From positions 80,941 through 144,940 of the forward strand of contig JAPPNP010000043.1 of assembly GCA_028873795.1 (NCBI GenBank): a stretch of DNA of 64,000 nucleotides, in the 5' to 3' direction. The notes below the pieces were generated by a model that was given only the letters and a program-made list of their open reading frames with translations, searched no databases and was not told the DNA's origin. Position numbers and translations under genes: made by a program. The first letter of the stretch is position 1, and every line of letters starts with the position of its first letter. The stretch comes from Chloroflexota bacterium (GTDB lineage Bacteria > Chloroflexota > UBA11872). Shown here in pieces: positions 7,701 through 15,976 of the stretch.

Positions 7701-8615
7701 GAATCCAGCGTCCCGTCGCCCGCCGGCCGGAGAAGCACCTGGGCGATAGATGGCATCGGCCATCGCCAGCGCTCGCTTGGTGGCTTCCACGTCGTGGGCC
7801 CGCACCATATCCGCGCCGTTGGCCACCGCGATGACGGCGGCCGCCAGCGAGCCCTCGAGGCGCTGATCGGCCGGCAACTCAAGCACGTAGCCGACGAACG
7901 ACTTGCGCGACACGCCCACCATGAGCGGCGCCCCGAGGGCCTTCAACGCTCCCATCTCGCGGAGCAGGTCCACGTTCTGCTCGGGCGACTTGCCGAAGCC
8001 AAAGCCGGGATCGAAGAGCAGGCGATCACGGGCTATGCCGGCGACTTGAGCGCGTTCGAGCAGGCGCTCACCGTCGCGGTACACGTCGCGCACCAGGTCG
8101 TCGTAGGCGACGGCAGCGACGTGCGGGCCAATCTCGGACCGACGGACAGCGCCGCGGCGATTGTGCGTGACGACAAAGGCCGCCCCCGCGCTGGCCGCGG
8201 CTTCGAGAATTTCGGGATCGTGCGTGCCGCCGGTCACGTCGTTCACCATCACCGCGCCCAGGTCGAGCGCCGCGCGGGCCACGGCGGCCTTGCGCGTATC
8301 GACGGACAGCGGCATTTCGGGCGCGCGCCCGCGCAGAGCTACCAGCGCCGGACCGATGCGGTCGATCTCCTGTTCCGCGGGAACCGCCGTCCCTCCGGGC
8401 CGCGTGGACTCACCGCCCACGTCGATCACGTCGGGCGCGGCCTCCAGCAACGAATCGATGCGGGCCTGCAAGGCATCGGCATCGTTTGCCACGCCGTCTC
8501 CGCTGAACGAGTCCGGCGTCACGTTCAGCACGCCCATCACGAACGTGCGCGTGCCCCAGACCAGGACGCGCGATCCGAGCCTCAGCGTGCCGCGGTCGCC
8601 GGCCGCCTCACTCAC
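7677..8615 (-). CDS. folP: Dihydropteroate synthase
   Basis: A 312-residue TIM-barrel enzyme that condenses p-aminobenzoate with dihydropterin pyrophosphate in folate synthesis. Signatures: FVMGVLNVTPDSFSGDG near residue 25, DVIDVGGESTRPGGTAVP near residue 65 (the pABA/pterin loop), PLSVDTRKAAVA, VMVNDVTGG, LLFDPGFGFGKS and the VGVSRKSFVG lysine/arginine pair near the C terminus. I chose GTG 8615 because it overlaps the cupin stop in GTGA; the same frame runs further upstream but only as antisense of the cupin gene. The last dozen or so residues (ending GFPTLETSA) are encoded by a dispersed repeat, so the native C terminus has apparently been replaced or extended. Confidence 0.9.
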   Translation of the reverse strand: MSEAAGDRGTLRLGSRVLVWGTRTFVMGVLNVTPDSFSGDGVANDADALQARIDSLLEAAPDVIDVGGESTRPGGTAVPAEQEIDRIGPALVALRGRAPEMPLSVDTRKAAVARAALDLGAVMVNDVTGGTHDPEILEAAASAGAAFVVTHNRRGAVRRSEIGPHVAAVAYDDLVRDVYRDGERLLERAQVAGIARDRLLFDPGFGFGKSPEQNVDLLREMGALKALGAPLMVGVSRKSFVGYVLELPADQRLEGSLAAAVIAVANGADMVRAHDVEATKRALAMADAIYRPGASPAGGRRDAGFPTLETSA

Positions 8616-9019
8616 GTCGGTCGCGCGACATCGCCTTTGGACATGTGGCGCACGGTCTTGCCGGAGTCGACGAACGTGCGCATGACCTCCGGCTTGCCGT
8701 AGGTCCAGACGATCCGCATCACCTCCGAGCCCTCGTTCCAGAACCGGTGGTGCGAGCCTTCGGCGATCCAGATGTGGTCGAACGGCCGCAGTTGCAGCTC
8801 CTCGCCGTCGACCGAGCACATCGCTTCGCCTTCGACGCAGGTGATGCACTCCTCGGTGTCGTGGAAGTGCATGGGCAGGCCCGCGCCGGGCTCCATGATG
8901 GTCATGCCGGACGAGACGTTCTGTGAGCCGCGATCGCCGTTCATCAACGGAACGCTGCGGACTCCGGATCCGCGATCGAAAACCTGCGCGTCGCTCTCTC
9001 GTATCACGACCTTGGGCAT
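8612..9019 (-). CDS. Small single-domain cupin protein
   Basis: A 135-residue cupin with motif 1 PGAGLPMHFHDTEECITCVE (His-X-His and Glu metal ligands) and motif 2 around IAEGSHHRFWNEGSE. Such cupins bind a divalent metal and act as isomerases, dioxygenases or sugar/acid-binding proteins; the substrate is not apparent. It starts MPKVVIRESDAQ at ATG 9019, with GTGA overlap to folP downstream, and diverges from the GH4 gene at 9155 with 135 bp between the starts. That arrangement may reflect shared regulation with the catabolic cluster rather than with folate synthesis. Confidence 0.85.
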   Translation of the reverse strand: MPKVVIRESDAQVFDRGSGVRSVPLMNGDRGSQNVSSGMTIMEPGAGLPMHFHDTEECITCVEGEAMCSVDGEELQLRPFDHIWIAEGSHHRFWNEGSEVMRIVWTYGKPEVMRTFVDSGKTVRHMSKGDVARPT

Positions 9020-9154
9020 CTATGTCTCCCCGCAACGCGCCGGCGCACGCCGACGCAGCGTCCCAACGCTACCCCACCCGGGGCATGTTCGGCGTGGTAG
9101 CTTCGACGACGACAGTGGAGGCGTTGAGCCCACTCGCGCGAGGAAGGTCGCAAC

Positions 9155-10444
9155 ATGCCCAAGGTGGCCATGATCGGCGCGGGCAGCACGGTGTTCGCCA
9201 CGCGGCTCATCGGCGACATGCTGACGTATCCGGAGCTCGCCGACTCCACCATCACGCTCGTGGACGTCGATCAGCAACGGCTCGCCACCACGCAGGCGCA
9301 CGCCGAGCGGGCGGTCCAGCAGCTCGGCGCCGGCATGCGCATCGAGGCCCCGGCCACCAGGCGCGAGGCGCTCGAGGGCGCGGACTACGTGATCGTAATG
9401 GTGATGATCGGCGGGGTGGCGCCCTTCGAGGTCGACATCCAGGTCCCGGCGCGATTTGGCATCGACCAGACCGTCGGCGACACGCTGGGTCCCGGCGGGG
9501 TGTTTCGCGGCCTGCGGACCATCCCGTTCCTGCTGGAGCTCGCCGGCGAGATGGAAGAGGTCTGCCCCGACGCGCTGCTGCTCAACTACGCCAACCCCAT
9601 GGCCATCAACTGCTGGGCGATGAATGCCGCCACCGACATCGAGACCATCGGCCTCTGCCACAGCGTGCAGGGAACCGCCCGGCAACTGGCGGGGTACTGC
9701 AACATCCCCGCTGACGAGGTGACCTACTGGGTCGCGGGCATCAACCACATGGCCTGGTTTCTGCGGTTCGAGCACCAGGGCCAGGACGCCTACCCGCTGA
9801 TCTGGCAGGCGAGCGAAGACCCCGAGATCGTGGCGCAAGACCCGATTCGCTTCGACCTTTTCAAGCACTTCGACTACTTCGTCACCGAGTCCAGCAACCA
9901 CATGTCGGAGTACATCCCGTACTACCGCAAGAACGCCGACCTGATCACGCAGTACCTGCCCGAGAAGTGGGACTATCCGAGTTTCTGGCCGATTGATCGC
10001 GAGGCGTCACAGGAGAAGGTCAGAGAGCGGCTGGCCTCTACGGAGCCGCTGGACCTCTCCCGCAGCCACGAATACGGCGTGCAGATCATTCACGCCATCG
10101 AAACCAACACGCCGATCCGCGTGAACGCCAACGTGGAGAACACCGGCCTCATCACCAATCTGCCGGCGGGCGCCTGCGTCGAGGTTCCCTGCCTGGTGGA
10201 CAAGACCGGCGTGCAGCCGTGCCACGTGGGCGATTTGCCGACGCAGCTTGCCGCGCTGAATCTCTCGAACATCAGCGTGCAGGAGATGTGCGTGACGGCG
10301 GCGCTGGCCGGCGACCGCCGCATGGCCATGCAAGCCGTGCTGCTGGACCCCCTGACGGCGGCCATCCTCACCCCGGCGCAGATCGAGCAAATGGTCGATG
10401 AAATGCTCGACTCGCAGACCGACTACCTCGACTATCTGCAGTGA
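9155..10444 (+). CDS. GH4 family glycosidase (alpha-galactosidase/alpha-glucosidase type)
   Basis: A 429-residue NAD- and Mn-dependent glycoside hydrolase of family 4. The N terminus MPKVAMIGAGSTVFATRLIG is the Rossmann NAD site with the GAGS turn. LLNYANPMA, GLCHSVQGT (Mn-binding Cys and His) and GINHMAWF mark the active site. Family members oxidise C3 of the sugar, eliminate the aglycone and re-reduce; substrates include melibiose, maltose phosphates and glucuronides. The sequence looks more like the melA branch than the phospho-glucosidases, but substrate is not proven. An AGGAAG Shine-Dalgarno precedes the ATG. An amidohydrolase follows after 43 bp, likely in one transcript. Confidence 0.9.
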   Translation: MPKVAMIGAGSTVFATRLIGDMLTYPELADSTITLVDVDQQRLATTQAHAERAVQQLGAGMRIEAPATRREALEGADYVIVMVMIGGVAPFEVDIQVPARFGIDQTVGDTLGPGGVFRGLRTIPFLLELAGEMEEVCPDALLLNYANPMAINCWAMNAATDIETIGLCHSVQGTARQLAGYCNIPADEVTYWVAGINHMAWFLRFEHQGQDAYPLIWQASEDPEIVAQDPIRFDLFKHFDYFVTESSNHMSEYIPYYRKNADLITQYLPEKWDYPSFWPIDREASQEKVRERLASTEPLDLSRSHEYGVQIIHAIETNTPIRVNANVENTGLITNLPAGACVEVPCLVDKTGVQPCHVGDLPTQLAALNLSNISVQEMCVTAALAGDRRMAMQAVLLDPLTAAILTPAQIEQMVDEMLDSQTDYLDYLQ

Positions 10445-10487
10445 GTCCCAGGTTCGATCCCGCCGTCCCCAGAGTCAGGAAGCACCC

Positions 10488-11447
10488 ATGATCATCGACG
10501 CGCACACCCACATCTTTGACCGCTCGGTTGGCGGCGCGGCTGAGAACTTCCCGCTCTGGCCGGGAAACCGCTGGGGCGCGAGCGCCCCGGACCTCATCGA
10601 GCAAATGGACCGGGCCGGCATCGACAAGGCCTTCCTCATCAGCTACACGCCGGTCGACGTCATGGCGCACTACCCAGCCGACGAGCGCGACCACAAGCTC
10701 GCCGTCTTCCAGCACTACCTGACCAAGGAATACTTCGTGCGGATGTGGCGGCAGCATCCGGACCGCTTCGTCTGGATTTCGAATTCGATCGACCCGCGGG
10801 TTCCCGGCTACGTCGAGCGAGCGGCGGCGGACCTGGACCTCGGCGCAGCCGGCCTCAAGCTGCTGCCGCTCTTCGTCGACACCGAGATGGGCGATCCGCG
10901 CTGGCGGCCGATCTTCGAGCTACTGCGCGACCGCGACAAGCCCTGCATCATCGACATCTCCTGGTGGTACGCCCACTTTCCCTGGTTCGCGCCCAGCGTC
11001 CTCGGCAAGTACCCCTCGTTCACGGAGTACGTGAAGGGCTTTGGCGAGCTTGTGGCCGACTTTCCCGAGGTCGGGATTCAGCTGGCCCACTACGGCACGC
11101 CCGCGCTGCGGGACCGCGACAATCCGTCAGCGCCGCTGCGCTACCACCTGCTCGACGAAGTCATCGAGTTCATGCTGGCGCACTCGAATCTCCACTGCGA
11201 TCTAGGGGCCTATCAGCACGTGATCGGCGCCGACGAGCCCTATCCGTACCTGAGCGCGCTCACGATTCTGGAAATACTCGTGGGCGGCATTGGGACGGCC
11301 CGCATCCACTGGGGCACGGACTGGCCCTACCTGGGCGTGCAGCCTTACGAGAACCTCATCCGCGCCATCCGCGAGGCGCCGTTCCTCGACCAGGATGGGG
11401 TGGACAAGATTCTGGGGCTGAATGCGCAGCGATTCATGGGAGTCTGA
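10488..11447 (+). CDS. Amidohydrolase-2 family metal-dependent hydrolase
   Basis: A 319-residue TIM-barrel amidohydrolase. MIIDAHTHIFDR supplies the first metal-binding His-X-His, GAAGLKLLPLF and IIDISWWYAH follow on central strands, QLAHYGTP gives a further His, and IHWGTDWPYLG carries the terminal catalytic Asp. This branch includes decarboxylases and lactonases acting on aromatic or sugar acids. ATG 10488 has AGGAAG eight bases upstream; the same frame extends back to 10398 only over the GH4 end. Its place right after GH4 suggests hydrolysis of a sugar lactone or related product, which is inference. Confidence 0.85.
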   Translation: MIIDAHTHIFDRSVGGAAENFPLWPGNRWGASAPDLIEQMDRAGIDKAFLISYTPVDVMAHYPADERDHKLAVFQHYLTKEYFVRMWRQHPDRFVWISNSIDPRVPGYVERAAADLDLGAAGLKLLPLFVDTEMGDPRWRPIFELLRDRDKPCIIDISWWYAHFPWFAPSVLGKYPSFTEYVKGFGELVADFPEVGIQLAHYGTPALRDRDNPSAPLRYHLLDEVIEFMLAHSNLHCDLGAYQHVIGADEPYPYLSALTILEILVGGIGTARIHWGTDWPYLGVQPYENLIRAIREAPFLDQDGVDKILGLNAQRFMGV

Positions 11448-11481
11448 CGGCCGTCCATCGTTGGTTTTGCAGCCTCAGGGT

Positions 11482-12543
11482 TTAGGGCAGCGACGCTTCG
11501 ATCACTCGAAGCATGTTGCCGCCCAGGATCTTCAGGGTTTCGTCCTCCGTGTAGCCGCGCTCGAGCAACGCCACCGTCACATTCGGCAGCGTGCTGGTGT
11601 CCTCGAAGTCCTTGGTCCAGGTGAACGCGTCCTCGGCAATCCGCTGGTTGAAGCTCACGTTGCGGGTTCGCTGGGTGCCGTCGAGGAGATAGTCGGGACC
11701 GAGGCCGACGCTTTCGATGCCGCCCGCGTCAACCAGGTAGTCGATGTGCGTCAGCACGTCGTCGATGGTGGCATGGCCGCTGTCGAGCAGCACCTGCGAG
11801 CAGAAGTGAACGGCCGCCACGCCGCCGTTGTCCGCGAGGTCCTTGATCTGATCGTCCCAAAGCAGTTGAGTGCTCCTGGGGTTGAGCTCGCGCGCGCCGG
11901 TATGGGAGTTGATGACGGGACGATCGGTGATGGCCAGCACATCGGCAATCGTGGCGACCGACGAGTGCGACACGTCGAGCAGCATGCCCAGGGCATTCAC
12001 CTCGGCCACCACCTCGCGGCCAAACTCCGTCAGGCCCGGCTCGTCGGTGTCGGACTGCGCGGTGCCCACCTGGTTGCGGGTGGCCCAGTGGAGTTGCAGG
12101 TGCCGCATGCCCAGGCGGTAGAAGACGCGCAGCGCCGCCAGGCTGCCCTCGAGCAGCTTCGCGCCCTCCGCGCCAAGGATCAGACCCAGGCGGCGGGATT
12201 GCTTGGCCTCCAGGATGTCGGCCGCGCGGCGCACCACGAATACTTCGTCGGGCATGGTCTCGACGGTGGCGAAGATCTCGTCATAGGCCTCCATGGCATC
12301 GCGCATGTAGCCCTCGGTGCTGTAGAGCGAGCGCTCGAATTCGGCTCGGCTGTCCGAGAAGGCGCGCCCGGACACCGTCGCCTGCACCACCTTTGCCGTC
12401 ACGCCGCCGGCAAGGTCTCGCCGAAAGTCCTCCGGCCGCACCATGTGGTCGTGCGCCAGCACCACCAGCGCGCGCTCGTGCAGGGCATGCCCGGCCGATG
12501 TCTCCGTAAGCACGTGGTGATTTCCCAATCTTTTTGGACCCAT
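11482..12543 (-). CDS. Membrane dipeptidase (peptidase family M19)-like protein
   Basis: A 353-residue amidohydrolase-fold protein of the renal dipeptidase family. Visible metal-site segments are LILGAEGAKLLE (bridging Glu), LLDVSHSS and VINSHTGARELNPRSTQLLW (the two His of the second site), and SVGLGPDYLLDG. The first motif reads VVLAHDHMVRPEDF instead of the usual DGHNDLP, so the first zinc site is changed or shifted. Family members cleave dipeptides, including D-amino acid or N-acyl forms. I chose ATG 12543. The open frame continues upstream for another 388 codons, but that part is purely antisense to the aminotransferase. It lies convergent to the amidohydrolase and divergent from the aminotransferase. 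Confidence 0.82.
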   Translation of the reverse strand: MGPKRLGNHHVLTETSAGHALHERALVVLAHDHMVRPEDFRRDLAGGVTAKVVQATVSGRAFSDSRAEFERSLYSTEGYMRDAMEAYDEIFATVETMPDEVFVVRRAADILEAKQSRRLGLILGAEGAKLLEGSLAALRVFYRLGMRHLQLHWATRNQVGTAQSDTDEPGLTEFGREVVAEVNALGMLLDVSHSSVATIADVLAITDRPVINSHTGARELNPRSTQLLWDDQIKDLADNGGVAAVHFCSQVLLDSGHATIDDVLTHIDYLVDAGGIESVGLGPDYLLDGTQRTRNVSFNQRIAEDAFTWTKDFEDTSTLPNVTVALLERGYTEDETLKILGGNMLRVIEASLP

Positions 12544-12660
12544 GCCCGCCGCCCAACGATACCGCCAAGACCACCGACCCCTTGCCACCCGCCAAGTCGT
12601 CCCGCCGCGCTGCTTCGTGCTAGCCTCGCGCCCACCCAACTTCCGGTGCAGGCAGCGCCG

Positions 12661-13872
12661 TTGAAGATTGCGCATCATATCGGGGCCATGCCCCCCGTGG
12701 GGTCGCGGCTGCTGGCCGCGCAGGTAAAGGCCGCGCGCCGTCGGGGCGTCGACGTGCTGCCGCTGATGCCCTACGCCGAGCGCCCCCCGTCGCCCGAGGC
12801 CGTCGAGGCGGTGGTGCGCGAGATGCGTCTGAACCAAGAGGCTCCGTCGCGCGGCCTTCCGGAACTGCGCCAGGTCGTGGCGGAACGCATCGGCGCGGAA
12901 ATCGGACAGCCGCTGGACCCCGAGGCCGATGTGCTCATTACCAACGGCTCGATGCAAGCTCTGAACCTGGTGTTTCGGGCCGTTCTCGACCCTGGTGACG
13001 AGGTCATCATTCCGACGCCCTGCTACTTCTTCGGCGGCTGCGTCGAGCTCGCGGGCGGCCGCCCGGTCCACGTGCCCATGGACGAGGCCGCCGGCTATGC
13101 CTGGGACATCGACCGCATCGCCGCCGCCGTCACCCCGCGCACCGTGGCCATCGTGGTCAATACCCCCGTGAATCCCACCGGCGTGGTCCTGAGCGAGGAC
13201 ACGCTGCGCGCCATCGCCCATCTGGCCGAGCGCCACGACCTGCTGATCGTGTCGGACGAGTCCTACGACACGATGGTCTACGACGGTCGCCGCCACGTGA
13301 GCTGCGCCAGCATTGCGGGCGCCGCCTCGCGCACCGCGCTGATTCGCAGCTTCACCAAGAGCTACGCCATGCCCGCGTGGCGGGTGGGCTATATTGTCGG
13401 CCCCCCAAGCGTCGTCGACGCCTGTACCAAGGCGATGGAATGGGAACAGCTCCACGGCAGCCACGTCGCGCAAGCCGGAGCTGCGGCCGCGATGCGCCAT
13501 CCGGTCTATCCCGGGGACAGCATGGCCGAGGAATTCCAACAGTTGCGCGACGTGATTCACCCCTTCGTGGCGCCCGGCCATCCACTGCACGCCCTGGAAC
13601 CGGCTGGCGGGCCATTCGTGTTCATCAACGTGTCCCAGGTGTTTGACTCCTCCACTCAAGCGTCGGCTGCCTTGCTGGAGGCCGGCATCCCGACCACCGC
13701 GGGGCACTTCTGCCGGTCAGATCGGCACGTGCGCATGGCATTTGGCGCGTCGCCGGAGGTCCTGCGCGAAGCCGGCCGCCGCATTGCCGATGTCGCCGCC
13801 GCCAATTCCAGCGATCAACCAATTCAAGCCGAGCAAGCAGCGAATAGGAGGGCCGTACTCAGCAGGATGTAG
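12661..13872 (+). CDS. Class I/II PLP-dependent aminotransferase
   Basis: A 403-residue fold-type I aminotransferase. It has VLITNGSMQALNLVF (PLP phosphate site), VVNTPVNPTGVVLSED (the NPTG asparagine), LIVSDESYDTMVYDG (Asp and Tyr contacts) and SFTKSYAMPAWRVGYIVGP with the Schiff-base lysine. The pattern is that of aspartate-aminotransferase-like enzymes, but the amino donor cannot be assigned. TTG 12661 is preferred because the following IAHHIGAMPPVGSRLL matches the family N-terminal SKR...PPSG segment; ATG 12688 is the alternative. The C-terminal 20 residues after the last helix are low-complexity. It probably processes amino acids released by the neighbouring peptidases. Confidence 0.87.
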   Translation: MKIAHHIGAMPPVGSRLLAAQVKAARRRGVDVLPLMPYAERPPSPEAVEAVVREMRLNQEAPSRGLPELRQVVAERIGAEIGQPLDPEADVLITNGSMQALNLVFRAVLDPGDEVIIPTPCYFFGGCVELAGGRPVHVPMDEAAGYAWDIDRIAAAVTPRTVAIVVNTPVNPTGVVLSEDTLRAIAHLAERHDLLIVSDESYDTMVYDGRRHVSCASIAGAASRTALIRSFTKSYAMPAWRVGYIVGPPSVVDACTKAMEWEQLHGSHVAQAGAAAAMRHPVYPGDSMAEEFQQLRDVIHPFVAPGHPLHALEPAGGPFVFINVSQVFDSSTQASAALLEAGIPTTAGHFCRSDRHVRMAFGASPEVLREAGRRIADVAAANSSDQPIQAEQAANRRAVLSRM

Positions 13873-13903
13873 TCCAGAAACACATTTAGTCGAGATCAAT
13901 CCG

Positions 13904-13918
13904 CTAGGACGTTCCTAG
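13904..13918. promoter_or_regulatory. Inverted repeat upstream of the ABC transporter operon
   Basis: CTAGGA (13904-13909), three bases CGT, then TCCTAG (13913-13918) form a perfect 6-bp inverted repeat ending 32 bp before the solute-binding-protein start. It sits in the only gap before the operon, in a locally AT-richer stretch, and could be an operator. No regulator gene lies next to it. Confidence 0.3.
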
Positions 13919-13950
13919 ACATGGGCTGATCTGAGACGGGGAGGATGTTT

Positions 13951-15879
13951 GTGACAGGAAAACGAGCACTATCAAAGGCTCTCAGCCGCCGAATGATTCT
14001 GCGGAGCGGAGCCGCGGCCGTCGCGGGCGGCGTCGGCGCTGCCGCGCTCGCCGCGTGTGGCGAGGCTGAGGTAGTCGAAAAGACGGTGACGGTAACCGTC
14101 ACCGAGGTCAAGGAAGTCGTCAAGGAAGTTCCGGTCGAGACGGTCGTCACCAAGGAAGTCGTCAAGGAAGTTCCGGTCGAGACGGTCGTCACCAAGGAAG
14201 TCATCAAGGAAGTTCCGGTCGTCGAGGTCCGAGAGGTCGAGGTCGAGAAGGTCGTCACGCAGGAGAAGGTCGTCGAGGTCGAGGTCGAGAAGGTCGTCAC
14301 GCAGGAGAAGGTCGTCGAGGTCATGGTCGAGAACCCGAAGGCCGACAGCCTCGTCATCGGGCTTCCGGTGACGGCGCGGGTCGACGATCTCGACGGATCG
14401 CAGGTCTATGAGTTCCAGACCAAGATCCACGCCTTCTGCACCTCGGAGAGTTTGCTGCTCTACGACTATCAGACGCAGACGCTGAAGCCCCGCCTGGCCG
14501 AGAGCTGGGAGGTCGCGCCCGACGCCACGTCGGTCACCTTCACGCTGCGTGAAGGCGTCACCTGGCACAACGGCGACCCGTTCACGCCGGAAGACGTGGT
14601 CTTCAACTTCAACCGGATCTTCCGGGACGACGACCCGTACCACGCCGAGGGCACGTTCTACTACAACGGGTTCGCGCAGCCGTTCTACGGCGACACCGAG
14701 GTGCTCGACGGCCGCACGGTGCGCGTAAACCTGACGCAGCCCGACGCGCTGGCGGCGGAGAAGTTCGGTGCGTTGGACAGCTCGTACATGGCCCATCCGC
14801 CGAGCGTGATGGAGCATGGCAACCGCGAGTACTCCACCGATGTGGACAAGTACGTCGGCACGGGGCCCTACATCCCCGTGGAGCTGCGACCGGCCGAGCT
14901 GGTGCGCATGGTGCGCAACGAGAACTGGTGGGGCCCCAAGCCCGACTTCGACGAGCTGATCTTCCGCCTCTTCCCGGGCGGGCAGGCAGGGGCCGACGCG
15001 CGGGTGAACGCGCTGCTGGCCGGCGAGGTCGACGTGGCGCTGTACACGCCGGCCACGCGGCGCAATGATCTGTTTCGCACGCCCGGAATCGGCGCCAAGT
15101 GGTTCTCCAACTTCGTGCTGGGGTACTTCTACATCAACCACACGTTCCCGCTGTTCCAGGACAACCGGGTGCGGCAGGCCGTGGCGCGATCGTTCGACCG
15201 CGTCAGCTTCTACGAGGCCACCGCCGGCCCAACCGTGCTGCCGTGGGGCAGGTTCTGGTTCCCCGGCTCGCCGTATCTGAACGACGCGGCGGAGCTGGAC
15301 TACGACCCGGCGCAAGTCGCGTCGTTGATGCAGGACGCCGGCTTCTCCATGGGCGGCGACGGTGTGTGGGCCAATGGCGACATGCGGGCCGAGTTCAAGA
15401 TCCAGTACTCTGGCGACCCGGGCGCGCCGCCGGACCGCGAGACGTTCTGGATGCAGGGCTTGAACGATCTTGGGTTCTCCGTGGAGCTCGACGCCTGGGA
15501 TCCCGCGATCCGCGCCGACTTCGACAGCGGCCCCTTCGCCCAGCAGAACCTGAACGTGGGCGGTTGGGGTGTCGGCGTGTTCCTGGGCGACCCGGCCTTC
15601 GCCTATCAGCGTTGGACGGCGGGCGATTTCTTTGCCCTCAGCTACATGGACAACGCTGAGATGAACCAGCTCTACCAGGACATCCTGGTCGAGGCCGACG
15701 CCGACAACCGGACGTCGAAGGTGCACCGGATGCAGGAGATCGCCGCCGATCAGGTCCCCTGGATTCCGTCCACGGTATCCACGCTCGGTGCGGCCTGGCG
15801 GGAGGAGAAAGTCACCAACGTGACCTCCGGCGCGACCCAGTACAGCTACCCGTGGCTGTACAAGGTGGCGCCTGTTTAG
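13951..15879 (+). CDS. Peptide/nickel-type ABC transporter substrate-binding lipoprotein (SBP family 5)
   Basis: A 642-residue exported lipoprotein. The N terminus has a twin-arginine-like SRRMILRSG followed by a hydrophobic stretch and lipobox LAAC with the lipidated Cys at about 36. A valine/glutamate-rich linker built of 14-residue repeats runs from about 42 to 125, then the SBP_bac_5 domain begins (SLVIGLPVTARVDDLDG, PRLAESWEVAPDATSVTFTL, WHNGDPFTPEDVVFNFNR). It captures oligopeptides or similar solutes outside the membrane for the permeases downstream. I chose GTG 13951 because GGGGAGG lies six bases upstream; ATG 13945 touches that Shine-Dalgarno directly. It is first of an operon with two permeases and two ATPases. 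Confidence 0.93.
   Translation: MTGKRALSKALSRRMILRSGAAAVAGGVGAAALAACGEAEVVEKTVTVTVTEVKEVVKEVPVETVVTKEVVKEVPVETVVTKEVIKEVPVVEVREVEVEKVVTQEKVVEVEVEKVVTQEKVVEVMVENPKADSLVIGLPVTARVDDLDGSQVYEFQTKIHAFCTSESLLLYDYQTQTLKPRLAESWEVAPDATSVTFTLREGVTWHNGDPFTPEDVVFNFNRIFRDDDPYHAEGTFYYNGFAQPFYGDTEVLDGRTVRVNLTQPDALAAEKFGALDSSYMAHPPSVMEHGNREYSTDVDKYVGTGPYIPVELRPAELVRMVRNENWWGPKPDFDELIFRLFPGGQAGADARVNALLAGEVDVALYTPATRRNDLFRTPGIGAKWFSNFVLGYFYINHTFPLFQDNRVRQAVARSFDRVSFYEATAGPTVLPWGRFWFPGSPYLNDAAELDYDPAQVASLMQDAGFSMGGDGVWANGDMRAEFKIQYSGDPGAPPDRETFWMQGLNDLGFSVELDAWDPAIRADFDSGPFAQQNLNVGGWGVGVFLGDPAFAYQRWTAGDFFALSYMDNAEMNQLYQDILVEADADNRTSKVHRMQEIAADQVPWIPSTVSTLGAAWREEKVTNVTSGATQYSYPWLYKVAPV
14110..14322 (+). repeat. 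Two sets of 42-bp in-frame tandem repeats in the lipoprotein linker
   Basis: Unit A encodes KEVVKEVPVETVVT at 14110-14151 and 14152-14193 with a partial third copy to about 14222. Unit B encodes EVEKVVTQEKVVEV at 14239-14280 and 14281-14322, identical at the DNA level. Both periods are 42 bp, 14 residues or two heptads. The linker probably forms an extended or coiled spacer between the membrane anchor and the binding domain; copy number is likely to vary by slippage. Confidence 0.9.
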
Positions 15880-15976
15880 GAATTGCCTTGGTGGCGGGGA
15901 TTCGCGCTCGCGGCCTTAACGGACCGCAGGCGCGGGTCCCCGCTTCCCCGCCTCGCCACGGACCGGCCTCCCCATC

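Noticed and set aside
12544-13707. Upstream half of the long minus-strand frame that ends with the M19 peptidase
   Set aside because: It is exactly antisense to the aminotransferase and has no domain; the M19 homology begins only near 12543.
14110-14322. CRISPR-like repeats
   Set aside because: The units are in frame, contiguous without spacers, and encode a protein linker.
13972-15726. 584-codon minus-strand frame under the solute-binding protein
   Set aside because: Mirror frame of the lipoprotein; its Leu/Asp repeats are just the complement of the Val/Glu repeats.
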